NCBI GenBank assembly: GCA_024336345.1
Contig: JANFOG010000008.1
Span: forward strand, 1,364,001-1,428,000
DNA from: Mariannaea sp. PMI_226
Taxonomy: Eukaryota > Ascomycota > Sordariomycetes > Hypocreales > Nectriaceae
DNA: 64,000 bases
Direction of reading: 5' to 3'
In this document: piece after piece, positions 1-10,628 of the stretch
How positions within the stretch are numbered: position 1 is the first letter of the stretch
Layout of the letters: the number at the start of each line of letters is the position of its first letter
Made by a program: the position numbers and the translations under genes
The notes under the pieces: model-generated
What the model saw: only the letters and a program-made list of their open reading frames with translations
What the model was told of the DNA's origin: nothing
The model's database searches: none

Positions 1-431
1 TGAAACTCTGGGACGTTGGTGGACAGCTTTCCTTACGCAAGCTTTGGCAGAGCTACTATGCAAGCTGCCACGCCATTGTCTTCATTATCGACAGTACAGA
101 CGTTGGCGACGGGAATCTAGAAAACGACGGGAACGATCGACTTGATGAGTGTCGCCTCGTCCTCGAGGATGTGCTACAGCATTCCGAGACTGAGGGCGTG
201 CCCCTACTCATACTTGCGAACAAGCAGGACAGGGAAGATTGTGTTGAGACGATTCGCATTAAGGAAGGCCTAGTGAAGAAGGTCATGGAAGGCGACAAGG
301 GCTCCAGTGTGCGCGATTCTCGAGTTCTGGCCATGAGCGCACTCACTGGAGACGGCGTCAAGGAAGCCATTGATTGGGTGCGCACACGAGTGCAGTGGAA
401 TAAAGAGTCTCGACCACCCGTCATGCGGTAA
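1..431 (+). CDS. ARL3: Arf-related GTPase Arl3/ARFRP1, 3' part
   Basis: This is the C-terminal part of a small Arf-family GTPase; the 5' end lies outside the window and the open frame enters at base 3. Visible GTPase motifs are WDVGGQ (G3/switch II), NKQD (G4, guanine specificity) and a SAL triplet (G5). The stretch after G3 reads LRKLWQSYY, with Tyr residues as in the ARFRP1 branch. By family knowledge this protein sits on the trans-Golgi and recruits Arl1 and GRIP golgins. It ends 277 bases from the convergent Rrp45 gene. The branch assignment (ARFRP1 rather than another Arl) is inference because the N-terminus is missing. Confidence 0.85.
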   Translation, partial: KLWDVGGQLSLRKLWQSYYASCHAIVFIIDSTDVGDGNLENDGNDRLDECRLVLEDVLQHSETEGVPLLILANKQDREDCVETIRIKEGLVKKVMEGDKGSSVRDSRVLAMSALTGDGVKEAIDWVRTRVQWNKESRPPVMR

Positions 432-708
432 CGGACCATACTACCAATCGGTTGGCGTGCATATTGGAAGAGTGTTACGAGCTACGATAACTACCCATTT
501 TGTTGGAATGACCTAGATGTTTGGCGGCGTATGGATTGGGAAGTTTTCACAAGGTCAACATGTTGGTTCTTACATGGCATGGGAGTAACATGGAGTGGCC
601 AAGCCAAGTTTGTCTGGGGTATCATGGTTTCTATCTTTTCGTAATTTTTTTTTCTTTTGGGGTGGGGGGGGCGGTTCCCTTTCCTTTGTTGCAACTTAGA
701 TATCATCG

Positions 709-1644
709 TCACCTGTCATTCTCTGCGGTCAACTCTGCCATGAGTCCTCCTTTATCTCTTCTCTTCGCATCTTCTGCCAGTTTCCGGTCCACCAGATCCG
801 TCAGCTCTTTGGCTCGACTCACTGCTACGGAAGCACATTGGATGAACAGTGGCGCATCGAGAGCAGCGCCTCCAAGCTTGGCAATCTGGCAGATCTCACC
901 GTGCTTGTTGATGCTATACGTGCATGTGCTCACCCGCAGCTGCTCCTCCAGCCAGGTCGAGTCCACGAGAACTTGCTCACCCTCCTCGCCAAAGAAGCTA
1001 AACGTCACGCAAAATGGTGAGTGCAGCCAGCTTAGTGGTACGGGCTCTCGCTCTGCAGCAGTGTAAACAGTGAGCGTTTCGCCTTCGATAGTAGTGTCTG
1101 GCTTGCGGAAATGTCGAAGAGCAGCGACGACAGCCAAGCAGGCGCAGTCAGTCAAGTTCCCGTCGTGACTGAGGACGTGGAGGTCCACTCTGATCGACCA
1201 GCACTTCTGACCGGCAATCAGACATAATGACTCGGTGTCAAGAGCATTGGATCTTCGGATTGTCTTCTCAAGGAGCCTTGAGAGCAAGACCTCTTCCTGG
1301 GATGGACGATTGACTTCATACGATGGTGCAACCATGGGGCTGAGCTCTGAAGTGATTGTGAAGACACCATCAAAAGGACGATCTGAGTAGGGCACTGTCA
1401 CTTCTGCTGACACTTTGGCCAATACTCTACATTCGAATTGTCAGTGAATATATAGATACCAGGGCTTCAATCGCACGTACCTCGTCTTCCCAAACTGAAC
1501 CTCTACCACGCCATACTCATCTCCAAACTTGAGCTCCAACTGCCGAAACTGGTCGAACTTGCGCCCGTCCAAGCGCAAACCTTCCTGCAGAGCCTGGATG
1601 AGAAAGGTCTTTTCAGGGAGTGATGGCTCGGCTTCTCTAGGCAT
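709..1644 (-). CDS. RRP45: Exosome complex subunit Rrp45
   Basis: RNase PH-fold subunit of the nuclear and cytoplasmic RNA exosome ring, which threads RNA toward Rrp44/Rrp6. Exons are 1644-1481 and 1426-709; the intron (1480-1427) starts GTACGT and ends GTAG. The spliced protein is 293 residues. The N-terminus carries the RLDGRKFDQFR segment typical of exosome PH subunits, and the middle carries the Rrp45-diagnostic run around SLCLIAGQKCWSIRVDLHVL followed by a second conserved block beginning HDGNLTDCACLAV. It lacks the long C-terminal tail of the animal PM/Scl-75 protein, which is normal for fungi. It is divergent from Cwc15 with 283 bases between start codons. Confidence 0.95.
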
Positions 1645-1927
1645 GGCGAATATATATGTAGCGCTAATAGAGATGACAAGTTATTCGGACAAACCTTTAC
1701 GAGGATGTTTGAATTTCACAGTGATATAGACTGGTGGCGCCCTGCCTTCACTGAGAAAATTCTGCCGGGCGGTGAGCTTCCACTTTGCCTGGTGCACTCA
1801 ACGGGCGCTGGCGCGTATCCTAGTAACTATGACATGCAAACCACACCATAACCACCACGACAACCGCATAAAAGACATTTATTCGCTATAAATCTGTCTC
1901 CCAGAAAGAAATCATAATAGACCCGCC
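1645..1927. promoter_or_regulatory. Divergent promoter Rrp45 / Cwc15
   Basis: A 283-base interval separates the two start codons, so both genes must start transcription from it. I see no clear TATA box; the sequence is mixed with a short pyrimidine-rich part before the Cwc15 start. Both products act on nuclear RNA, so a shared promoter could couple them; that is inference from position only. Confidence 0.5.
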
Positions 1928-2964
1928 ATGACTACCGCCCATAGACCTACCTTTGATCCTGTATGTGTCCCTCCATCAAGAATCATATCCCTCTAATGGC
2001 TGTAACTAACAAACTACCAGGCTCGTGGCAAAGAAGCTCTGCGCGGCCCTGCCTACCACCAACGTCTTCTTCCCGCCCACACTCAACTCAAGTACCGCCA
2101 AGCCGGACAAGGCGGCGATGCCGACGAACCGACCCGCGACCTAGCTGCTGAGCTCCTCGCCGCCGAGAAGGCCCACTACTCCAAGAAGAAGGGCATCTCA
2201 GGACCCGCAGACGATGATGATGAGGAGGCAGATGGTGATGACAATGTCGAGGCCGGAAGCGCCGGTGGCATGAAGCGACCACTCCCCGCAGCGGGCCAAG
2301 AGGATGGGGATGAAAATTTGGAAGCAAAAAGACGGAGGATCTTGGAGGAATCGAGAGATATTGACGCGGACGACAGCGAAGAGGACGAGGAAGACAGTGA
2401 CGATGATGACGATTCGGATAGCGATGAAGATTCAGATGCAGAGCTTCAGCGGGAACTGGATCGTGTGAGAAGGGAACGAGAAGAGAAGAAGAAAAAAGAG
2501 GTCCGTACTAGCTCCCCACCGACGCCCATACCCAGAATATCCAGCAGACCTCTAGTCCACCCCCGTATACCAAAAGTTTTACCAGAGCTAACATCAAGGA
2601 TAGGAGGAGGAACGCCTTAAAGCCGAAGAAGATGATCGAGTACGAAACATTGCGCTTGGTAACCCTCTCCTCAATAAGCAAGACTTCACCATGAAGCGGC
2701 GCTGGGACGACGATGTCGTCTTCAAGAATCAGGCTCGCGGCACAGAGGACAAGGGCAAAAAGAAGGAGTTCGTGAATGTGAGTAACCTCTTCAGTTTCTA
2801 TGTACATGTTTTCCGTTGTTTTTGTGCGTTTTTCGTTCTTTTCATGCTTCATCCATACCAGTATACCCATAAACACCACAAGTTTTCATTGCTAACCAAG
2901 AATTCCTCAGGATCTTCTTCGTTCCGACTTCCATAGACGCTTCATGAGCAAGTACGTTAGATAA
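1928..2964 (+). CDS. CWC15: Pre-mRNA splicing factor Cwc15/Cwf15
   Basis: Small, mostly disordered component of the Prp19-associated (NTC) spliceosome that binds around the U6/U2 catalytic RNA. Four exons: 1928-1960, 2021-2500, 2604-2777, 2911-2964, giving 246 residues. The N-terminus [16 protein letters not shown], with intron 1 falling exactly after DP, is the family signature. The middle is a long Asp/Glu/Ser acidic stretch followed by an Arg/Glu/Lys coiled segment. The C-terminus contains the invariant [17 protein letters not shown] and the [17 protein letters not shown] ending, split by the last intron. The donor of intron 2 (GTCCGT) is weak but restores the frame. A splicing factor gene with three introns is itself dependent on splicing. 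It converges on xylulokinase with a gap of 98 bases. Confidence 0.95.
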
Positions 2965-3062
2965 TTCATATCAGGAACATTCCAACCGCTAGACATTAGA
3001 TACCCTTCTCCAGATAATCCAGATATATTTTCTCCATTTTTCCCCAGTCAATCAGCGTGCTC

Positions 3063-4945
3063 TCATTGATGCTTCTCCTCTGCGAGAATTTGGTATTCCA
3101 TGCGCTCAAATGCACCAAGCACCTTTCCATACTTCTGGTACAGGCCATTACGGAAACCTTGATCGACACGTTCAATTTGTCCCTCCTCGGTCCAGCGCTT
3201 GCCAATGAGCTCATCAAACGTCTCACCCTCACCTCGCTCCGTGGCCCACAGCGCCTTGTACGCACCACCCATAGCACAAGCGTTGCCGCCCACATCGAGC
3301 TTGTACACGCCCTCGGAGCCACCAAGAACCTCACCAATTACCTGTGCAATAGCAGGGTTCAAGGATCCACCGCCAACAAGATAGATGCGGCGAGGCTGTG
3401 CAGGTAAGCCATGGCTGGGGCTGTGGACGAGGTTCTGCGATCGGAGACGCATGGAGAGAGCTTGTGATTCAACGATAGTACGGGCATCAGTTTCCTTATC
3501 CCAACCGAACTCGTGCTCTCGAAGGTCAGAACCGTCAGATTCGCAGGTGTATCGCCAAGTACCAGCGCGAATATTAGGCACTGTCTCGCGGAGGTAGAAG
3601 TACAATCCAAGCTTAGACGGATCATTAGGTGTAGCGGCGCCCAGAGGAGGGCTGTTTACGATGGCCTTGTTAAAATTGGCCCAAGGATCGCCAGATTCGG
3701 GTTTGGGAAGCTGGTCGCGGACCTGCTCGCGGGCCAGTCCACCGTTCTTGTAGCAAAGCATGAACATGTAGTGTCCCTTGGTGGTAGGATGATTGAAGAA
3801 GTGGTAAGCACCATCGGGCTTGTACTTGGGTGTATTCATGAGGAAGGTTGTTGAGGTGCCAAGAGACACAATAGCATCAAGTGGGCGAAGAGGAAGAGCG
3901 AGAATTGTGGCTGGGTTATCGCCTGTGAAGGGGGTGATTTGGCAATCGGGGTTGAAGCCATGGCGTTGAACAAAGTAACGAGAAACCTTGCCCAACAGGG
4001 CACCACCGTCCAGGCAAACGGCGCCAAGTTTCTGTCGTAGATCAGCAACGCCATTCCTTCCACCGGCAGCAAGCGCAAGGAGCTCTTCATTGTAAGTCTG
4101 CGCACCAATATCCCATAGATTCATGCCACAGACGTCACTAATATCCATGGGAGCAATAGAGCCGAGGAGGACAGAGGCCAGCCATGACGAGACGAGGGAG
4201 ATGTGTGCCGTCTTTGCATACATTTCTGGCATATCCTTCTTCAGTCGCATAATCTGCGTACCAGTGAAGCGCTAAGGAGGAGCTGTCAGTACTGGTCCTG
4301 GTTAGATAGTAGCAATGAGTTGTCGACCTACATGGTGCGCGCCGCTCCCAGTCACCTCAGCAAGCTTTTCTCGTCCACCCAATGCATTATCAAACGCATC
4401 GCACTGCTCCTGGGTGCTGTGGTCCTGCCAGTTTGGTGACCACTCATATGCAAGCGTGCTCTTAAGCTGGTCGACAAGCGACTTCTTTGGATCGAGTCCA
4501 TTCAGTGACTCGCCTGCACTAGCATTCCAAAAGACGCTGCCGTGCTGTTGGCAGGAGCCACTAATGGCGCGGATGCGACTCATAGGAACGGTAGTATTCT
4601 TTGCGAGGCGATCGAGAACCAGATCAAGGGACTCTAACCACATGGCAACGGGGGCGAAGACTTCGCCGGTAGCCTCACGGACGTGGACACCCTTGCGGAT
4701 TCCATACTTGGCACCAAAGTCACCATCGAAGTCCACCTTTGCCTCGCCAACGATTTTGAGGTTGGAATCGACGATAACGGCTAGTGGCGGTTAGGTGATG
4801 TTCTGGAAATAGGTAGAGGAACGGAATTGAATAGAACTGATAACAAAATGAATGAGAACATGCCTTTGAGCTGCTGTGTTGAAAGATCAAAGCCTAGATA
4901 CAAAGGACCGGAGTCGGAGGACGTATCGGTAGCGAGGAAAGGCAT
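3063..4945 (-). CDS. xkiA: D-xylulose kinase
   Basis: FGGY-family sugar kinase that phosphorylates D-xylulose to xylulose 5-phosphate with ATP, the last step feeding xylose and arabinose into the pentose phosphate pathway; cytosolic. Exons 4945-4864, 4780-4332, 4271-3063; 579 residues, the usual fungal length. The N-terminal GFDLSTQQLK (residues 18-27) is the phosphate-binding start of the ASKHA fold. SGSCQQHGSVFW, PFTGDNPATILAL and the later LVGGGSLNPAI block are conserved substrate and nucleotide regions. Intron 1 (4863-4781) has a GC donor (AAAG/GCATGT) and an AG acceptor; no GT donor keeps the frame, and the joined codon gives the expected Ala after LK. Intron 2 is GTAGGT..TTAG. The 2.2 kb upstream holds two GGCTAA motifs of the type bound by XlnR/Xyr1, at 5897-5902 and 6027-6032. 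Confidence 0.96.
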
Positions 4946-7145
4946 TTTGGCGACTGATCAACGACGAAGTCAAATCTAGGGTCGGAGGCTAAGACACGGG
5001 GTCTCTCAAGGGTAAGTGCGGGATCAGGTAACGCCCGTGGTTAGCAGAGTGAGAAATCCGATGGCCAGGAGGGTTATCAATTCAACAGATGAATTTACAG
5101 GTCAAGTAAAGACGACGCTACGGTGACAGTGACAGCCAACGTAACATACAAGAGATGGAGCAGTGGAGAGGAGAGAAAGAAGTTGTTGGGATGGGAGGCG
5201 ACCGTTTATGTGTAGCTATAACTACCTTATCCTGTAGTAGGACAGCCTGGGAATATTCCCCGCAGCCAATTGGTTTAGTGGTTGTTACCCATACACCACT
5301 CTTCCCTTTCATCACTTTAGCTACTTTCCTCGTCCACATCCTAATTCGTCCCGGACCTGGCTACTCACGGGAATTGGGAAGGAGGGAGGGGGGTGTATTA
5401 AATGAAGTCATGAGTGGGGGGTTACGAGAACTGTGCTGTAAGAGAGCGAGGATACGTAGTTAGTTATGAGCAGCTGACCAGCAGCAACAGCAGATTACAG
5501 TAGGTAATTAGGTGCGTAACGACGAGCAAAATCACTCACGAGATGAAGGAGAACCACATATAGTAGCACGTTGGTAGACAACAGCCAAAGCAAAAAAAGA
5601 GAAGAAAAAAAAAGGAAGCGAGATAGGGTCCTTGTTCCATGATGGCATGGGTGCTTTTCCATCTCACCACCCCTCCGACCCGCCCCAAAAAAAAAGGCAA
5701 GGGAATCGAGTCACGGGAACCAAGTTCCATCATGGTTGACAGGTGGAGCACATCATGAGATCCAGTACATTGGAAAGGCAGGGAGATAGGTGAGGATATT
5801 TTGGAGTAATGCATACTGCTTTGCTCATTGAAAGACATCAATTACCCAGTTAGGTAATGTGTGAAAACGGAAAGGATGCGCCAAATATTGAGCAATTTAG
5901 CCCACTAGTATATCCTGGATGGTTGTACAGCAGATACTTCAAGTACCTAATCCGTAGAGGTAAGTACCGTCATCAATTGAATGCTTAGTTGATTCTTGCG
6001 TCGCCGCATCTCTTACCTTAGCTTTAGGCTAAATATCAATATCTGGCTGCCTATAACCCACCCAATAGGAGCTTGTGGCCCCTGTCCACTTTACCATCCC
6101 TTCGTCCTCGGTGAACAAGGCAGGCCGCCAATGACAAGGGAGCGCTTGTAGAAAATACCTTGCGCCATTGGACGCCTCAGGCAAGTAAAGATAAGTGACT
6201 GGTACGTACGGATATAGAACTGACTCGAAGCGAGAAAATAATATCAAAATAAAACAAGCAGGAGGGGGCGCTAGTAATAAATTGCAAGAGTGCTCGTCAG
6301 TGTCAGTACTGATGCGTGCAAAAGCATCAGGTTCTACAAAGAGGCTCAGCTACAGCATAAATTAAACAGTGCACACCGTACATGCAGCAAGATAACCGAT
6401 GGGGCAAGGGTCATGAGGCGGATGTGGAAGCACCCCTGCACCTTGCCAGCCTGACTGCCGGGCCGGGTCGTTCGCTCATGGGATCTCAAGTAGTGGCGAC
6501 AGATACCCTTGCAACTGGGTGCAGTACCTACTTTACAGTATATTCAGTTTGTGGTCAAGTTTAGATACATAAGTAATTATTAATGTTATCCGCTGAGTCT
6601 TGCTACCTTGCCCTCATCCATGATGTGCTTCTCGCTCAACGCTGCCGCCAGTGTTTGTTCCCCTCTCATTGGCCTTCCAAAGAGCCAATTCAGTATCAAA
6701 TGCGAAACAACCGATCGACAAGAGCTCATTTTATACCAGGTTCATCTAGTGTATTGTATATACTATGTAAGCTACTCGCTGTATCGTATCTATATCAAAC
6801 ACCGCTCTAATCAATGCATATAAATCCCTTTCCCCAGCGTTCGAGTCCTTCAGATCATTGCCTCATGACTTGGCGAGGGAGGGTGCAAGATGCGCAAGCT
6901 CCCTGAGAAACTGAGAAAAAAAAAACGGAGGGTGAACTGTGTATGCCGGTCTATAATGCCCTGATTTGTGAAATACAATGGACCATCACTTGAAAGACAT
7001 CTCTCTATCATATCATGCGAAATTCAAACGTCAAATCCACTGGAGGCTTGAGACCCCCACGGCACCAAAGCTCAAGTGATCTGGTGACCTTTTGCGTCGT
7101 GTCTAGGAAGCCCAATGCTTTAATCTTGCCGCCGACTCCGTCGTG
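4946..7145. other. Intergenic: xylulokinase upstream, CDF downstream
   Basis: I find no convincing gene in these 2.2 kb. The longest open frames (about 100 codons) have no recognisable protein and no consistent splice signals. It must hold the xylulokinase promoter at the left and the 3' UTR of the cation transporter at the right. GGCTAA hexamers occur at 6027-6032 (+) and 5897-5902 (on the minus strand), and a GCGGGG CreA-like core occurs near 5259 on the minus strand; these are candidate carbon-regulation sites, not proof. A run of A at 5688-5696 and short GGTAAG/TACCT motifs are also present. Confidence 0.6.
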
Positions 7146-8711
7146 TTAATGTTTGTGTGTTTGCTTGTGGTCGTGGTTGTGGTCGTGGTCATGGTCATGG
7201 TCATGGTCATCATTGTTTGATTCCTCGCCTTCGACAGGCGGCTTCACTGTCCCCGGAATGAAGTCGTCAAATTTGGGGTTGACTGGGCCCTCCTTAGGCG
7301 CAAAACGAACTCGTATCCTCCTGACACCGCGCACCTTTGCTCCCACCCGCGTGCGAACAACATTTTCCACCTCCTTGGCCTGGTCCATTGTCCAAGCCCC
7401 TGGCACGGCAAGTTCGAGGTCAACCAGGTAATTCTGACCAGACTTGACGCCGCTCACATCACGCAGCTCGACGTTAAGTTCCTCGCCTATTTTTGCCAGC
7501 GCTTTGTGCGCCTGCTTGCGAACCGAACCCTTGACTTCCTCTTCAATGCTCTGATCCGCCAACTCGCAGAATGCAGCAATAGTGTTGCCCCAGCCCGCAT
7601 GAATCACCATAAATGAAATGAGCAATCCGCCGACGGGATCCAGCCATGCAGCATTTTCCAAGACATTCGCACCCAGGATGGCAGCCAATGTCACAAACCC
7701 TGTTAAGCTATCGACGCGGTGGTGGATAGCATTAGACGCCAAGACAGATGACTTGCGTTCCCGCGCGACCTTCATTGCTGCGATTGGTCAATTCGTTGAT
7801 TCTTCTGCAATATAACCCACCCCCTTGACGTTCGGATTTCCTGGCAAACATGTCGCACCGCCAAAATACGTAAAGGGAAAAGCAATGACGGAACAAAACT
7901 TACTTGCATGGTAGAGCCATTCCTTGATGAGAATAGTTCCTGCAGCCAGCCATACTGCGTGAATACTAGGGATCCCCATTTCTAGAGGGTTGTGGGAGTG
8001 GCTGTGACCATGGCCGTGGCCAACATGACCCAGAATATCATGAGCAGCTTCCGGGTAGAAATGACCGTATAAACTCATGCCACTCTCCCAGCCCATGTAT
8101 AATCCACCAGCCAAGAGCATACCTGACACACCAAGCGAGCCTAGACTTTCAATCTTGCCGAATCCCTGTGGGAATCGTTCGGTCGGCGGCTTGATACTCC
8201 ATGACACGGTCGCGAGGGTGAGAATGTCGGAGGCGAGATCAGTGATACTGTGCCAAGCATCGGCCGTCATAGCTTTTGAATTGAAGGCCCAACCACCAGC
8301 AAACTTGGCAATTGCCATACCAAGGTTTGCCAGCAGGCCAATCCGCGTAATCCGTACGCCTGGGTCGCTCTTGTCCGTGGATGTCAGGTAAGCATTATCG
8401 TGGTGGTGATGGCCGCCTGGGCCGTGGCTGTGACCACCATGCGGCCGAATTTGTGACGTAGAGAGCGCCATAAGAGACTGTCGCGAACGGAGTTTGCTGC
8501 GAAGAGCAGCAAGATGAGGAATATTAGGATAAGTGGTAGCAGTTGATGAGTGGACACGAGAGGAGGATGTGAGGATCGAAGATGGAGATTGTGATGACGA
8601 CGGGGGTGAGGAGGAGCAGAGATAGGTGCAAGTAGATAGAGCCACGACGGCAGATGCACTTCGCAATGCGCGTATGCAAATAGGAGGTGTGTGTGCCCTC
8701 AGAAGGAGCAT
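7146..8711 (-). CDS. Cation diffusion facilitator, Mmt1/2-like
   Basis: Membrane metal transporter of the CDF (SLC30) family. Exons 8711-7904 and 7777-7146 with intron 7903-7778 (GTAAGT..GCAG), 479 residues from the ATG at 8711. I chose that ATG because it opens a Leu/Arg/Ser-rich, mitochondrial-like presequence (MLLLRAHTPPICIRALRS). In-frame ATGs at 8888 and 8882 would add up to 59 residues, and the frame stays open to 8966. Both CDF metal-site motifs are visible as HxxxD: HSITD in one helix and HHRVD in another, the second just after the intron. The protein has a His/Gly-rich N-terminal block (GGHSHGPGGHHHHD), a GHGHGHSHSHN loop and a His/Asp C-terminal tail. By family knowledge Mmt1/2 move iron across mitochondrial membranes; zinc or manganese cannot be excluded. 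Confidence 0.9.
7168..7209 (+). repeat. Hexanucleotide repeat TGGTCR encoding a His-Asp tail
   Basis: Seven consecutive hexamers (TGGTCG, TGGTTG, TGGTCG, then TGGTCA four times) lie inside the last coding exon of the cation transporter. On the minus strand they read as alternating His and Asp/Asn codons, giving the acidic, imidazole-rich C-terminus. The identical units at the right end suggest recent slippage, so the tail length may vary among strains. Confidence 0.9.
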
Positions 8712-10628
8712 CTGGCCTCTTCCGAGTCGCGAAACATGTCTCCATGAACCACCGACGCCACCGACGACTGGGCCGCGGGAGACGTGCGCCGATCCTCCGC
8801 GGTCGTGTATAGGTACCGATATTGAAGTCTGAGTTGGAGCTGGCGTGAACGCCGACGTCACTTCTGGCAAACACACGTCCATGCCCATGAAACTTCCTGG
8901 CGCAAGGGAGTGGTCGAAGGGGAGGGGCCAGTGTCGGCGGATTGTGAGGGAAAAGCGCCCTTTCACAAGTTCGGCGAGGTGTACACGGGGGGTAGGGATT
9001 GTTTCTGCCTCGAAGGATCGATGGAAGGGAGGAGGGAGGTGTCTCAGTTTCTCTGAATTGGGGGAGGATGTAGCGTAGCTTCTAAAATATTATTCATATA
9101 CTACAGAGAAATAGAAGGGAGGGGGGAAGCTCAAGAAACATTTTTAGGATTGACGCCGAATGGTGTCTCGACTGCCTCGCTTCATCGCCCGTTAACGGAG
9201 TCGGCACAGCAGGCGGTGGTACTTGGTTGGCTTGGCTGGCGCTGCGTAGTGGATCGATCTATGGGCGCTCCAGGCACAGTTAGTAGTTAGTTCTCAGAGA
9301 TTATCTGATGCATGAATTGGCAGATGATAACGTCATCTCAGGGAGCAAAAAAAATTAACGGATGGTAATTATCTATCAATATCAAGCTGGTCAACGTTGC
9401 TTACAAAGTAAAACTACCTTGCCTATGTAGTCTATTCTGTATAGAATAGGGAGCAATGAAAGCTTTCTCTATGTTCAGTCTAAGCAGCACCTAGGTAGAG
9501 TTCAAGGTACCTAGTTGATTTTTATCTAATTTTTAGACTACTTACACATGGTTCTGGTCACAGGAGTGGGCATCATGAGAAAGTGGGAACATTCAGCGGC
9601 ACCGGACATTCCAGACCGGGAGTTCAATCAACTTATTCGTAGCCGCCTTGATTTAAGTCTGCAGCCTTGAGCTAATCTGACATCTAATTTACCATCATTT
9701 GCCTATTTTTTAAAGAAAAAAAATACAACAGAAGGCTTTACGATGCTATCCCTTGGCATACATAGACAACGCACAGAGTAAGCATTGGGTAGGTTTTATT
9801 TTCCTACGGGCGCTTTCGGCATCTAAAATCCAAAGCCCAAGCCACTAGCGTCATAGAATGGTTCGTTTCTTCACTGAGGATTGCCCATGTTTCAGAGACA
9901 TCTTCGGGGACTCCCGCTGGCAGACGGGGTCTACGGGTATTTCTTCCATTTCTGGGGAGGGGCTCTCAAAGGTACCATAATGGCCTATAACTGTCAGCTA
10001 CTGTCTTTATGTTTTGGCAACTTGATCGGAGGCTCAAAATTTAGATCGGTTTTGTTTTGTCGTCAATGACTAAACCAATTGCATGTTTTCTACCAAGGTA
10101 AACGGATAATATATGACAGATGGAATGATGAGTTCCATGCCCGGCTTACATGGTAAACTACCTAGACTACTTTGCCTGTCTTGGGCAAGTCAAACTTATG
10201 ACGCGCTGGAATAAAGACAAGTAATTAGCCTTGAAATCCGAAAGGGCGTGGTGTATCAACTCCCCCCTCCAGAAAAGAAAGGCAAGGCCCGAAACCTCCA
10301 ACTTCATCGACATTGCCTACGTAACATATATACTGAGGAATTGCCTCCTCTTATTGTCCCAACTCCTGACCTCGTGCGCTCTATTTATCTTGGGGGCGAC
10401 CATCGTTTCCTTTTTCTTTCTTATCACTGCATACCTAACTGAGACTCTGGTTCCTGATTTGGCATTGGACTCACCATAATCACTCTAGAAGGGCCAAAAG
10501 CAACTCGCTCAAGTCTACCCGGGAGACGAGAGGCTCTTCGAAAACCAAACCCCGGCAACTTACTGATTGCCTATTTTTGCATTGCATCACATCGCATAAC
10601 TCGTCACATCGTCACGTCATCCGTTCTA
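8712..10628. other. Divergent intergenic region, CDF and sirtuin promoters
   Basis: No gene is supported in this 1.9 kb. The left 250 bases are an in-frame extension of the transporter and may be its leader or an N-terminal extension. Beyond it lies mixed, often A+T-rich sequence with runs of A at 9349-9356 and 9714-9723. Two perfect 8-base palindromes, ACCTAGGT (9489-9496) and AGGTACCT (9505-9512), lie 8 bases apart. Short open frames at 9881-10069 and 10231-10479 show no recognisable product. Confidence 0.6.

Noticed and set aside
8712..8966. N-terminal extension of the cation transporter up to 8966
   Set aside because: The outermost codon is GTG; ATGs at 8888 and 8882 give a Pro/Ser/Gly-rich leader unlike the family, whereas 8711 gives a mitochondrial-type presequence. 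Kept as an alternative only.
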